From NCBI RefSeq assembly GCF_900215155.1, contig NZ_LT907980.1, positions 1,488,001-1,552,000 on the forward strand: DNA of 64,000 bases, in the 5' to 3' direction. Shown here piece by piece: positions 39,765 to 48,181 of this stretch. Within the stretch, counting starts at the first letter, position 1, and every line of letters begins with the position of its first letter. Both the position numbers and the translations under genes were made by a program. The stretch is from Marinobacter sp. LV10R510-11A. Lineage in GTDB: Bacteria; Pseudomonadota; Gammaproteobacteria; Pseudomonadales; Oleiphilaceae. The notes below the pieces were generated by a model. That model had not been told where the DNA came from. It saw only the letters and a list, made by a program, of their open reading frames with translations, and ran no database searches.

Positions 39765-41531
39765 ATGGACAGAGGCCTACACCAGCAATCTTGGAAAACC
39801 CGATTCACTGGGCGCTCAGGTGGCCTGTGTGTACTCATCCTGACTGCATGCCTTACAACTCTGGCAACGCCGGTTTTCAGCCAAGCCATTCTTGAAGGCG
39901 AACGATTTCATCCTGCCAGTGCCCGCCAAGGCATGGTAGCAACCAGTCACACTTTGGCAACAGAGGTCGCCCTGAAGGTACTGCAGGACGGCGGTAATGC
40001 GGTGGATGCGGCCGTAACCGCCGGGTTCGCGCTAGCCGTTACTCAGCCAAGATCAGGTAACATCGGCGGCGGCGGTTTTATGCTGATATCCAAAGGCGAC
40101 GGCTCCGAGCCAGAAGCCATCGATTACCGGGAAAAAGCACCCTCGGGCGCCACCGAAACGATGTATCAGGATGAATCCGGCGAAGTGGTGCAGAACCGCA
40201 GCCGGTTTACCCATCTAGCCGCAGGCGTTCCCGGTACGGTTGCCGGTTTTGCCATGGCACTGGAACGCCACGGCACCCTACCCCTAAAACAGGCGCTTGC
40301 CCCGGCCATCAAACTCGCCAGAGAAGGCTTTATTGTTCCGCAACGCTTCAGCGAAGGCCTTGAGCAGGCGAAGGAACGACTTCAGCGCTGGCCCGCAACT
40401 CTTGAGACCTTCTATAAAGAAGACGGCTCTGCCTGGCAAGCCGGCGAGCGCTTTCGTCAGCCGGAATTGGCAGACACTCTGCAGCGCATTGCTGACGAGG
40501 GCGTGAAAGGTTTTTATGAAGGTGAAACCGCACAACTGATAGTCGAGGAGATGGAGAGACACGGAGGGCTTATAACCCGACAGGATCTAGAAGACTACGA
40601 GCCGGTTGTGCGCGCTCCGGTGCATGGAAGCTACCGGGGTTACGATATCTACTCCATGTCACCACCCTCCTCCGGCGGCACACACATCGTCCAGATACTG
40701 AACATTCTTGAAGGTTTTCCAATTCAGGAGCTGGGCCACAACTCAGCCGATACGATTCACTACATGGCGGAAGCCATGAAACTTGCCTATGCCGATCGCT
40801 CAGAATATTTGGGCGATACGGATTATGTGGATGTGCCGCTAAAAGGCCTGACCAGCAAGGCTTATGCTGAAGAACTGCGGCAAGACATAAAGCCTAACAA
40901 AGCCCGCCCCGCAGGCGAGATTCGTTACGGCCAGCCCCCAGGCTACGAAAGCCCAGAAACCACGCATTTTTCGGTTGTCGATAAATGGGGCAACTCGGTA
41001 TCGAACACCTACACCATCAACTTCAGCTACGGCTCAGGCATTACCGTGCAAGGCGCCGGTTTTCTGCTCAATAACGAAATGGATGATTTCAGCGCCAAGC
41101 CAGGCGTGCCCAATGCCTACGGTTTGATTGGCGGTGAGGCAAATAAGGTGGAACCCGGTAAGCGCATGCTCAGCTCCATGTCGCCGACCATCGTTCGCAA
41201 AGGCGACCGCAACTATCTGGTAACCGGCAGCCCGGGCGGCTCGCGTATTATTACCACCACCCTGCAGGTAATCATGAACGTGATCGATCACGGCATGAAC
41301 ATACAAACAGCCGTCAGCGCGCCCCGCATTCATCATCAGTGGCTGCCGGATGAAATTCGCATTGAACAAGGCATTAGCGCAGACACGGTGCGCTTACTCG
41401 AAAGGCGCGGTCACAAGGTGGTGACCAACTCGGCTATGGGGGCCATTCAGAGTATCATGATAGGAGAAGACGGCACCCTGTACGGCGGCGCAGACCCGAG
41501 GCGCAGCACTTCCTCGGCCATGGGCTACTGA
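39765..41531 (+). CDS. ggt: Gamma-glutamyltransferase
   Basis: A 588-residue periplasmic Ntn-hydrolase that cleaves glutathione and related gamma-glutamyl compounds. A signal peptide (VLILTACLTTLATPVFSQA) is followed by the large subunit, and the autoprocessing threonine is in ETTHFSVVDKWGNSVS near residue 400. The small-subunit motif MLSSMSPTIV lies near 475. The 3' end (41430-41531) is duplicated in diverged form at 59710-59812, marking this gene as the likely landing site of the neighbouring island. Confidence 0.94.
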   Translation: MDRGLHQQSWKTRFTGRSGGLCVLILTACLTTLATPVFSQAILEGERFHPASARQGMVATSHTLATEVALKVLQDGGNAVDAAVTAGFALAVTQPRSGNIGGGGFMLISKGDGSEPEAIDYREKAPSGATETMYQDESGEVVQNRSRFTHLAAGVPGTVAGFAMALERHGTLPLKQALAPAIKLAREGFIVPQRFSEGLEQAKERLQRWPATLETFYKEDGSAWQAGERFRQPELADTLQRIADEGVKGFYEGETAQLIVEEMERHGGLITRQDLEDYEPVVRAPVHGSYRGYDIYSMSPPSSGGTHIVQILNILEGFPIQELGHNSADTIHYMAEAMKLAYADRSEYLGDTDYVDVPLKGLTSKAYAEELRQDIKPNKARPAGEIRYGQPPGYESPETTHFSVVDKWGNSVSNTYTINFSYGSGITVQGAGFLLNNEMDDFSAKPGVPNAYGLIGGEANKVEPGKRMLSSMSPTIVRKGDRNYLVTGSPGGSRIITTTLQVIMNVIDHGMNIQTAVSAPRIHHQWLPDEIRIEQGISADTVRLLERRGHKVVTNSAMGAIQSIMIGEDGTLYGGADPRRSTSSAMGY

Positions 41532-41589
41532 CAGCAGAAGCGACAATAAACAGAGAAACCGGAGGTATTTATGTTCCTGTCTGTGCAAC
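41430..41589 (+). repeat. ggt 3' end / ykoF 5' junction, reference copy of island repeats
   Basis: 41430-41532 matches 59710-59812 with about 10 substitutions in 103 bases. 41528-41589 matches 58331-58393 with two substitutions and one inserted G. The two distant copies meet at the same CTGAC motif around the ggt stop codon. All copies are in direct orientation. Confidence 0.85.
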
Positions 41590-41819
41590 TGAGTTTTTAT
41601 CCCCTGAAGGATGACTACAAGCAACCCATTTGGGATTTGATCGCCCGGCTGAAAGAGACCAATCTGGAAGTTGTCGCCGGCCGCATGAGCACGGAAATTT
41701 TCGGTGAGTACGACGAGGTTATGAGCGTTCTTTCCGATACCCTGAAGTGGTCTTTCGAGACTTATGGGAAATCGGTTTTCGTGGCTAAGATTATGGAGGG
41801 GGATCGGAGGCCGAAGTGA
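41571..41819 (+). CDS. YkoF / MTH1187-family thiamine-binding-like protein
   Basis: An 82-residue small alpha/beta protein beginning MFLSVQLSFYPLKDDY, with the family pattern VVAGRMSTEIFGEYDEVM. Related proteins bind thiamine or its pyrimidine precursor, but function in gammaproteobacteria is not established. GGAGG six bases before the ATG is a strong ribosome site. The gene follows ggt by 39 bases. A decayed copy of its 5' end is at 58331-58393. Confidence 0.75.
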   Translation: MFLSVQLSFYPLKDDYKQPIWDLIARLKETNLEVVAGRMSTEIFGEYDEVMSVLSDTLKWSFETYGKSVFVAKIMEGDRRPK

Positions 41820-42281
41820 TGGATTTCGCATAGAGACACATGCTTAAGGGTCGTTTTCTGGACGCTCTTAACAGCTACTCAAAAAGTACTGTTTTGGCTC
41901 GCTTAGGCGCCCAACTATTCCGTACAACAATCTACGAGCAGGAAAGGTATCTTTTTTGATCGTAGGTTTTGAGTGAGAGAATTTTAGGTGGTTAACCACC
42001 AGGTCATGGAATGCGGTTCCAATAGTGCAGCTCCCCCCCTGGCACTCGCAAGAAGCATCCGAGGGAGCATCCATTCCGATACGGTACACCAAGCAAGACT
42101 CTGGCCGCAGCAACATGCATTACTGCGGCTTGGTAAAAAACACCTAACAGATTAAGACCAGTGCGCTTGAATTCCGCCAAAATCGCGGGAAATGGAAAAA
42201 AAATAAACTACGAAAAAGGTGATAACACCTAAATCCAGCTTGGCTCGCTTTTCGAGTTGGGGGGGGCGATTCAGCGGAAAA
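41820..42281. other. Island entry, non-coding region
   Basis: This 462-base stretch shows no convincing gene. It contains a perfect 14-base palindrome GGTGGTTAACCACC at about 41991-42004 and a run of seven C near 42034. Base composition falls in AT-richness toward the right, where the first accessory gene begins. It may be the left junction of the inserted material. Confidence 0.5.
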
Positions 42282-43235
42282 TTAGGTTTCCCTAATTGCT
42301 TGTTCCACTAGCGCAATTATTTTAACATTACCAGCAGCCATATCTCTTACCGATCTTTCCTCAGAGTTTTTGAGTGTGATATCACAGCCAAAAAATATGA
42401 GGGTTTTGGTAAGATTATAATCATTGTTCCAAATCGCCTTATGCAGGGGGAAGGCTTCACGTTCATAACGTCTTATAAACTGAGTTAGTAGGCGCCTTTG
42501 TTTTAAGCTTTTTATTGGTTTAAAGTGTTTTTCTTGAAAATCGGCCCATTTTTCTCTTGTCATTATGCTTTCAATATCAATTCTATTGCATATGTCAGCA
42601 TCTTCCAATGCTTTTTCGTGTTCTCGCTTTAACCTAGACACTTCTTCTTTAGAAGCTTCGTCAGATATTTCCCGTTCGAGCTTTAACCTAGCATCTTCTT
42701 CAGGCGTGTGGTTACGTTTTCCTTCTATTGATCTCGCCTCTGTTTCTATTTTTGTATAGAAACCCACAGTATTTTTTAGAGCCTTATCTTTGGCTTTCTT
42801 AATGCGATCATTGCCAACAATCGTCAAATTTTTAATAAAACTCAATTTATTAACAGAATTTTTAATTTCTGCCTCTGGTTCACTCCAATTTTCTTTATTT
42901 GCCTTCATGAAAACATACCCCAATAACAGTGATGTAAGGATGTTTCCGGCGACCCCTTGCGTAACCATAACAGCATATATTGTTTCACCATCGAGGCCAG
43001 CCGATTGACCCAACATAAATATTAGTCCGCAAGATGCGGGAATAATAATCAGTGCAGTTAATAGCCAATACTTTAAAATATTCCGAAGTACTAAAAAGGC
43101 GGGGGAAACTGCAAGGCCCTGCCTTTTTCGGCGGAACCTTCGTATAAATTGTGCAGGCACTGAAAAAAAACAGTAAATTAAAACCAGAACAAGGGCGACG
43201 TTAATAATATCAATCAATAGTTGGAGATCTGACAT
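42282..43235 (-). CDS. Unrecognised membrane protein with coiled coil and ankyrin-like end
   Basis: A protein of about 317 residues that I do not recognise. Three hydrophobic segments lie near residues 5-25, 50-75 and 85-110. A charged, probably coiled-coil region follows (about 130-225, with EARLKLEREISDEASKEEVS-like composition), then a C-terminal segment FPLHKAIWNNDYNLTKTLIF with FGCDITLKNSEERSVRDMA that looks like one or two ankyrin repeats. The gene is clearly AT-richer than its neighbours, a sign of transfer. The ATG at 43235 has GAGG 14 bases upstream; an ATG at 43271 is an alternative. Position at the island edge beside recombinases suggests a mobile cargo gene. Confidence 0.65.
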   Translation of the reverse strand: MSDLQLLIDIINVALVLVLIYCFFSVPAQFIRRFRRKRQGLAVSPAFLVLRNILKYWLLTALIIIPASCGLIFMLGQSAGLDGETIYAVMVTQGVAGNILTSLLLGYVFMKANKENWSEPEAEIKNSVNKLSFIKNLTIVGNDRIKKAKDKALKNTVGFYTKIETEARSIEGKRNHTPEEDARLKLEREISDEASKEEVSRLKREHEKALEDADICNRIDIESIMTREKWADFQEKHFKPIKSLKQRRLLTQFIRRYEREAFPLHKAIWNNDYNLTKTLIFFGCDITLKNSEERSVRDMAAGNVKIIALVEQAIRET

Positions 43236-43571
43236 AACTTGTACTTCATCCTCTTGTGAAATGCACAACATAAATTAAATTTGCATATCAAGTAGTCAGT
43301 CGATTAAGCCCGTATTAATAAAAAATAGACTAATCTTGAAAAAACGCATATGTCCAATAATTATGAATGTTCGTTCCGAACGAGCGCTAATACTACTTAT
43401 TTGACCTCATGTTTAACGGAGTTTCAAGAGTACGCGAATCTAAGCTTCCCCTCGCAGTCACATTATTCGTTGCGTGTATTATACATACCCGTCGCCGATT
43501 TCGTTTTAGTTGTCGACGCACACAGATAGCGTTGTTCCAATGCCCCCCAGCATTGCTTTGCTGACGAGGCT
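43236..43571. other. AT-rich intergenic region
   Basis: A 336-base AT-rich stretch with no coding signal. An interrupted palindrome TCGTTCCGAACGA lies at 43371-43383. It probably holds the promoter of the leftward membrane-protein gene and the 3' trailer of the recombinase gene. Confidence 0.4.
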
Positions 43572-44141
43572 TTAAGCAGGCTTATCCTCATTAGATCGCA
43601 GCTTTTGTAAAGCACGATAAACTGTCATTCGTGATAAGCCCATGTCCCTGGCAACCTGGGCCTTTGTGTTTCCACTTGCCATGCGTGTGTAGATTTCGGC
43701 TTCATCGACAGTTTTTCGGCGGCCCTTGTAGGCCCCTTTGCCTTTCGCGACCTCAATGCCGGCACGCTGCCGATCCTTTATAAACTTCAGTTCCATGTCC
43801 GCGACCATGCCCAAGACAGTGATCATCATGCGACCCATGTCACCCTTGGTTGTTATATCGGGTTCAAGAACGCGTAACGAGGCGCCCCGAGCATCCAGCT
43901 CATGGACCAAATTCAGTACGTCACGGGTAGAGCGACCCAGACGATCGAGGCGATGAACAACGAGCTCATCACCTCGACGCAAGAACTCAAGCACAGTCTC
44001 TAGCTCGCCTCGCCCATCGCGCGAAGCGCCAGACACCGTCTCGGATCGAATGACTTCGCAGCCTGCGTCGGTCAGTTTTCCGATTTGAATGTCGAGATCC
44101 TGACTTGCACTGCTAACGCGTGCATATCCGATGAGGGGCAT
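43572..44141 (-). CDS. Small serine recombinase (resolvase/invertase family)
   Basis: A 189-residue resolvase-type recombinase. The catalytic serine is in YARVSSASQDLDIQ near residue 9, the active-site arginines in LVVHRLDRLGRSTRDV near 65, and the long E helix near 105-130. The C-terminal helix-turn-helix reads TKAQVARDMGLSRMTVYRAL. Such enzymes resolve cointegrates or invert DNA at short sites. A candidate recognition region with several TGTCAC motifs lies directly upstream at 44149-44227. It is the first of two serine recombinases around the DinJ/YafQ pair. Confidence 0.9.
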   Translation of the reverse strand: MPLIGYARVSSASQDLDIQIGKLTDAGCEVIRSETVSGASRDGRGELETVLEFLRRGDELVVHRLDRLGRSTRDVLNLVHELDARGASLRVLEPDITTKGDMGRMMITVLGMVADMELKFIKDRQRAGIEVAKGKGAYKGRRKTVDEAEIYTRMASGNTKAQVARDMGLSRMTVYRALQKLRSNEDKPA

Positions 44142-44148
44142 AGTGTTT

Positions 44149-44227
44149 TGTCACATTAGGGTGGTTAGAAAAAAGATACTGTCACAAAAATAATTTTATA
44201 CCCAATAGTGACACTTTTGCGTGTCAC
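44149..44227. promoter_or_regulatory. Candidate res-like site for the serine recombinase
   Basis: Four TGTCAC motifs (44149, 44180, 44208 inverted, 44222) lie just before the recombinase gene. The pair 44180/44208 forms a 34-base inverted site with AT-rich centre, and GTGACAC-TTTTGC-GTGTCAC at 44207-44228 is a perfect 7-base inverted repeat. Spacing and motif resemble resolvase subsites; binding is inferred. Confidence 0.5.
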
Positions 44228-44282
44228 ATCAAACCATCCCCTAAGGGTATAGTTCAGCTTGACATCGGCTCAAGTTTTTCTA

Positions 44283-44316
44283 TTGCCTAATTTCGGACAC
44301 TGGGCTACAATGTAGC
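44283..44316 (+). promoter_or_regulatory. Promoter and operator of the DinJ/YafQ-type operon
   Basis: A -35-like TTGCCT (44283-44288) and -10 TACAAT (44306-44311) are spaced by exactly 17 bases. The -10 lies inside a 13-base palindrome GCTACA-A-TGTAGC (44304-44316), the arrangement expected for autorepression by the antitoxin. Confidence 0.65.
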
Positions 44317-44339
44317 TCAACAAGGTGGAGGATTGAACT

Positions 44340-44603
44340 ATGTCAGCGAATGCTGTTGTGCGTGCTCGGATCGACGAGCACATCAAGGAGGAAGCGACCG
44401 TTGTATTGGCGGCCATGGGGCTTACCGTGTCGGATGCTTTTCGCATCCTGCTCACCCGCGTTGCCCGCGAAAAGGCGCTACCTTTTGAGCCGTTGGTCCC
44501 AAATGACGAAACCATCGCAGCGATGAAGGAAGCGCGCCGTGGCAACTTGCCTTCGTTCGCCACCGTCGAGGGACTGATGGCGGATTTGAATGCGGACGAT
44601 TGA
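44340..44603 (+). CDS. dinJ: RelB/DinJ-family antitoxin
   Basis: An 87-residue ribbon-helix-helix antitoxin. The N-terminal strand and helices read VVRARIDEHIKEEATVVLAA then GLTVSDAFRILLTRVAREKALPF, the typical DinJ pattern. It should bind and neutralise the toxin encoded directly downstream and repress the operon through the palindrome at 44304-44316. GGAGG (44327-44331) eight bases before the ATG is a strong ribosome site. Its stop overlaps the TTG start of the toxin. Confidence 0.9.
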   Translation: MSANAVVRARIDEHIKEEATVVLAAMGLTVSDAFRILLTRVAREKALPFEPLVPNDETIAAMKEARRGNLPSFATVEGLMADLNADD

Positions 44604-44872
44604 GCGTACCGGGAAATTCAAACGCGACTACTAAGCGTGAAGCCAAAGGCGCCCACAGGGCGACGCTGGAGCGCAATTTCATCGAGGTCGTGGTCGCGCT
44701 GGCGAACGATCAACCCTTGGCCGAGAAGCATCGCGACCACGCGCTGATCGGCGACTGGAAAGATTACCGCGACTGTCACGTCAAGCCCGACCTAGTGTTG
44801 ATTTATCGAACGCCTAATGTCGGGGTGCTACAGCTCGTGCGTTTAGGCCCTCACAGCGAACTCGGTCTTTAA
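44600..44872 (+). CDS. yafQ: YafQ-family mRNA-interferase toxin
   Basis: A 90-residue RelE-superfamily toxin. The conserved core HRDHALIGDWKDYRDCHVKPDL, then LIYR, and the terminal RLGPHSELGL, contains the His/Asp/His set used by YafQ for ribosome-dependent mRNA cleavage. Translation probably starts at TTG 44600, overlapping the antitoxin stop by four bases, the usual coupling. The first 15 residues are poorly conserved, so the exact start is uncertain. No lesion is seen. Confidence 0.85.
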   Translation: MSVPGNSNATTKREAKGAHRATLERNFIEVVVALANDQPLAEKHRDHALIGDWKDYRDCHVKPDLVLIYRTPNVGVLQLVRLGPHSELGL

Positions 44873-44996
44873 TGGGCAAAACCGAATGCAGCATCGGACC
44901 ATCAACAATGTTGATCTAGCACTGACCGGACCTTGACGTGTTTTATTTGCCGTTTCGTGAGTTGACCCCTTTGTGCGATCAATAAACGCTCGTTTG

Positions 44997-45557
44997 ATGA
45001 TCATAGGATATGCACGTGTCAGTACCCAAGATCAAAATCCGGAGTTCCAGGTCGATGCTCTGGAGAAAGCCGGTTGCGAACAGATCTTTCAAGAAAAGTT
45101 TACCGGCAAGCTCCGGGAACGACCTGAGCTGTCGCAGTGTCTGCGTACCCTCCGAAAGGGGGATATTCTGGTTGTCTGGAAACTGGATCGGCTTGCCCGT
45201 TCGCTGAAAGACCTGGTTGAAATAGTCCAGGAGCTCCATGATCGAGAAATCGGCTTCAAGTCACTGACGGAATCCATCGACACCACCAGTTCCGGTGGCC
45301 GCTTGGTGTTCCATATCTTCGGTGCCTTGGCTGAGTTTGAACACGACCTGATTCGGGAGCGGACGATAGCAGGACTCCAGGCAGCCAGAGCAAGGGGACG
45401 AAAGGGTGGGCGAAAACGCGCAATGTCGGATGCTGATGTGAGAAAGGCTGCGGCAATGCTCTCTGACATTCACATCACCACGAAAGAAGTTGCTGAATTT
45501 TTCCAAGTATCCAGAACCACTTTAAATGCTGCGCTATCGAGGATCGGCTCGAATTAG
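44997..45557 (+). CDS. Serine recombinase, DNA-invertase (Pin/Hin) type
   Basis: A 186-residue recombinase with MIIGYARVSTQDQNPEFQVD (catalytic Ser near 10), VVWKLDRLARSLKDLVEIVQ (active-site Arg) and LIRERTIAGLQAARARGRKGG before a C-terminal HTH (TTKEVAEFFQVSRTTLNAAL). The ATG at 44997 gives the standard family N-terminus; the longer open frame starts upstream at 44973. It ends 35 bases before cas3 in the same direction, so read-through from this gene may reach the cas operon. Only about 40% like the recombinase at 43572, so the two are not recent copies. Confidence 0.9.
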   Translation: MIIGYARVSTQDQNPEFQVDALEKAGCEQIFQEKFTGKLRERPELSQCLRTLRKGDILVVWKLDRLARSLKDLVEIVQELHDREIGFKSLTESIDTTSSGGRLVFHIFGALAEFEHDLIRERTIAGLQAARARGRKGGRKRAMSDADVRKAAAMLSDIHITTKEVAEFFQVSRTTLNAALSRIGSN

Positions 45558-45592
45558 TTCAGCTTGCTGCATAAGTAATTTTGGGCGAGAGC

Positions 45593-48169
45593 ATGCTAAG
45601 AAGAACGAAAACAACAACAAATGTAGACCACCCAGTAATATTATCTGGTGAATGTCCCGCGAAGACCTTCAAAAAGGTCAATGGCGATGTTGTTCAAGGT
45701 AGGTCAGTGTTGAACCATTGCCAGATTGTCGGTGAAGTTGCCCGCGAAATAATCGCCCGGATGCCGGTTAGCGGCTTGTTTCCTGCCGGTGCTCCATTAG
45801 CAGCAGCAGCTCATGATATAGGCAAAGTAAGCCCGTATTTTGCAGAGAAGATACGACAGGCCTGTACGCCTGGTATGGCACGGATTGCTTCAATACCCGA
45901 CATCAACCCGAAAATGGAGAGCCAATGGGGCGGTCACGCGGGTGTCAGCCAAGTAACAGCGAAAGCAATCAACACACCGGAATATTTAGCTGAAATTCTC
46001 GGCCAGCACCACGGTTTTGCCCCGCCGGTTGACGGCAAGCGGGCAAATGATGGTGTTTTTGGTGGGCCTGCCTGGCAGCATGAACGCGAAGCTCTGGTAG
46101 TTGAACTCAAATCACGACTGGGCATGAATTGGCCGCACATAGATTCTATGCCACAGGCACGTTTGTTGGCGGGGCTCACATCGGTATCGGACTGGATTGG
46201 CTCGGGTCAGTTTTTTGAAGACCCAGATTCACCCTGGCAGGAGAATATTGGTCGTGCCCTGGATGCAGCCGGTTTCGTGCCGGCTACTTACCGGCAAAGT
46301 ATGAGTTTTGAGCAGGTATTTTCTTTTCAACCCCACGCAGCCCAGCAACAATTGATTGACCAGGTAAAGGGTCCCGGGGTCTATGTGCTGGAAGCACCTA
46401 TGGGGTTGGGCAAGACCGAAGCGGCGCTTTACGTCGCCTATCGCATGCTGGAAACCAAACAAGCCAGCGGGATTTACTTTGCGCTGCCGACTCAACTGAC
46501 TTCCAACAAGATATTCGAGCGATTCAATGAGTTTCTTGCCAGTGTACTCGCCGATGATTGTGAACACCGTTCATTGTTGCTACATGGAAATGCTTGGTTG
46601 CTAGACACTGATATGGGCGAAGAAGGCAGGCCCGGTGGTGCCTGGTTCAATCAGGCCAAGCGTGGTCTGCTAGCGCCCTTTGCGGTAGGTACCATTGATC
46701 AGGCGCTGATGGCCGCAATGAACGTCAAACATGGCTTTGTGCGGGCGTTCGGGCTCGCCGGTAAAGTGGTGATTCTTGACGAGGTGCATACCTACGATGC
46801 CTACACCGGCACTTTGCTGGATGCGCTGATAGAGTTATTGAAAGCACTGCAATGCACAGTCATTATTCTCAGCGCTACCCTCAATCGTGATCGCCGTGAA
46901 CAGCTTTTGGGCTGTAAGCTGGTGAGCGATGCATACCCCTTGATCACTGCCGTGCCCAATGCCGGATTGGTTGCGGAAGTCTCCATGCCCGCCCCGGTGG
47001 GTCAGCGTGTGGCCATTCGTTTGCTGGAGCCGGAGCAAACGGCTCTTGAGGAAGCTCTTGACCGCGCCGAGGACGGTCAGCACGTATTGTGGATTGAAAA
47101 TACCGTTTTGGAAGCTCAGCAGCGTTACCTTGACCTGGCAGCGAGAGCAGTAGACAGGGGCGTTGCTTGTGGCTTGCTGCACTCACGCTACACGCCGGAT
47201 GATCGACAAGCGCTTGAGTCGCTGTGGGTGAACAGGTTCGGCAAAGCGGGCTGGTCAAACAGAGCAGAGCAAGGCTGCATTCTGGTTGGTACGCAAGTAC
47301 TGGAACAGTCGCTGGATATAGACGCAGACTTTATGGTGAGCCGCTTTGCGCCCACAGATATGCTGCTGCAACGCCTTGGTCGTCTCTGGCGACACGAGCA
47401 CACCCCCAGACCGACCACGGCAGTCTGTGAAGCCTGGGTACTGGCACCTGAGTTGCAGTACGCCACCGGCGCTCCTGAAAAGGCCTTTGGCAACAGCGCT
47501 TTCGTATACAGCCCCTTTGTGCTGTGTCGCAGCCTGGAGGTGTGGCAGGCTGTGGCTAAAATTCAATTATCGACTGACATTCGTTCATTGATCGAACGAA
47601 CCTATGCCACTCGTGACGAGTCTGCAGAACTGGCCGGAATGCTGACGGACCTGGATAACGGCACTCGCTGGCGTACCGGACGCAAGGCTATGCGGCAGCT
47701 TGCCCGCATCACGCTTGCGGATGCGGGTAATACGTTACCGGAAAGCAAAGCGCAAACACGATATAGCGAAACGGACAGTTTTGACGTTTTGTTATTGCGG
47801 CACATAAAGCTGGTGCCAGAAGACCGGGTAACGCGAATTACATTGTTGAATGGTGAACAGCATTCGCTACCTTGGCAGTGGCGAGTGTATAGCAAAGCAC
47901 AGTGGCGGAAATTGAGTGCTACGCTTATGCGCCAGGTGGTGGCGCTGCGTATACAGGACGCACCCTTGCAAATACCCCTCCAAACGCTCGAAAGGTTTCG
48001 TTTGCAGTATTGTTTCTATCTGGGTAATCCAGCACACGAAGAAGCCATCTTGCGAGTAGCACTGGTGGACGAAACTGGCAGGTTGAGCGGCTTACAGGGT
48101 GCGCCACTGCACGATAAATACAGCCTCAACTACCGCGATGACCTTGGCTACCGGGTTATCAAACCCTAA
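45593..48169 (+). CDS. cas3: CRISPR-associated helicase/nuclease Cas3 (type I-E)
   Basis: An 858-residue Cas3. The N-terminal HD nuclease has His42, the HD pair His74-Asp75 (AAAAHDIGK) and GQHHGF near 140. The SF2 helicase has Walker A in APMGLGKTEAAL, the DEVH box in VVILDEVHTYD, SAT motif LSATLNRD, and motif VI in QRLGRLWRHE. It unwinds and degrades DNA recruited by Cascade. ATG 45593 is preceded by GAGAG; a TTG at 45581 would add four residues. First gene of the cas operon, 13 bases before cse1. All catalytic motifs are intact. Confidence 0.97.
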   Translation: MLRRTKTTTNVDHPVILSGECPAKTFKKVNGDVVQGRSVLNHCQIVGEVAREIIARMPVSGLFPAGAPLAAAAHDIGKVSPYFAEKIRQACTPGMARIASIPDINPKMESQWGGHAGVSQVTAKAINTPEYLAEILGQHHGFAPPVDGKRANDGVFGGPAWQHEREALVVELKSRLGMNWPHIDSMPQARLLAGLTSVSDWIGSGQFFEDPDSPWQENIGRALDAAGFVPATYRQSMSFEQVFSFQPHAAQQQLIDQVKGPGVYVLEAPMGLGKTEAALYVAYRMLETKQASGIYFALPTQLTSNKIFERFNEFLASVLADDCEHRSLLLHGNAWLLDTDMGEEGRPGGAWFNQAKRGLLAPFAVGTIDQALMAAMNVKHGFVRAFGLAGKVVILDEVHTYDAYTGTLLDALIELLKALQCTVIILSATLNRDRREQLLGCKLVSDAYPLITAVPNAGLVAEVSMPAPVGQRVAIRLLEPEQTALEEALDRAEDGQHVLWIENTVLEAQQRYLDLAARAVDRGVACGLLHSRYTPDDRQALESLWVNRFGKAGWSNRAEQGCILVGTQVLEQSLDIDADFMVSRFAPTDMLLQRLGRLWRHEHTPRPTTAVCEAWVLAPELQYATGAPEKAFGNSAFVYSPFVLCRSLEVWQAVAKIQLSTDIRSLIERTYATRDESAELAGMLTDLDNGTRWRTGRKAMRQLARITLADAGNTLPESKAQTRYSETDSFDVLLLRHIKLVPEDRVTRITLLNGEQHSLPWQWRVYSKAQWRKLSATLMRQVVALRIQDAPLQIPLQTLERFRLQYCFYLGNPAHEEAILRVALVDETGRLSGLQGAPLHDKYSLNYRDDLGYRVIKP

Positions 48170-48181
48170 GGACCTACGCTC

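Noticed and set aside
41394..41831. Leftward open frame resembling another at 59590-59907
   Set aside because: The similarity is only the antisense of the repeated ggt 3' end; neither is a gene.
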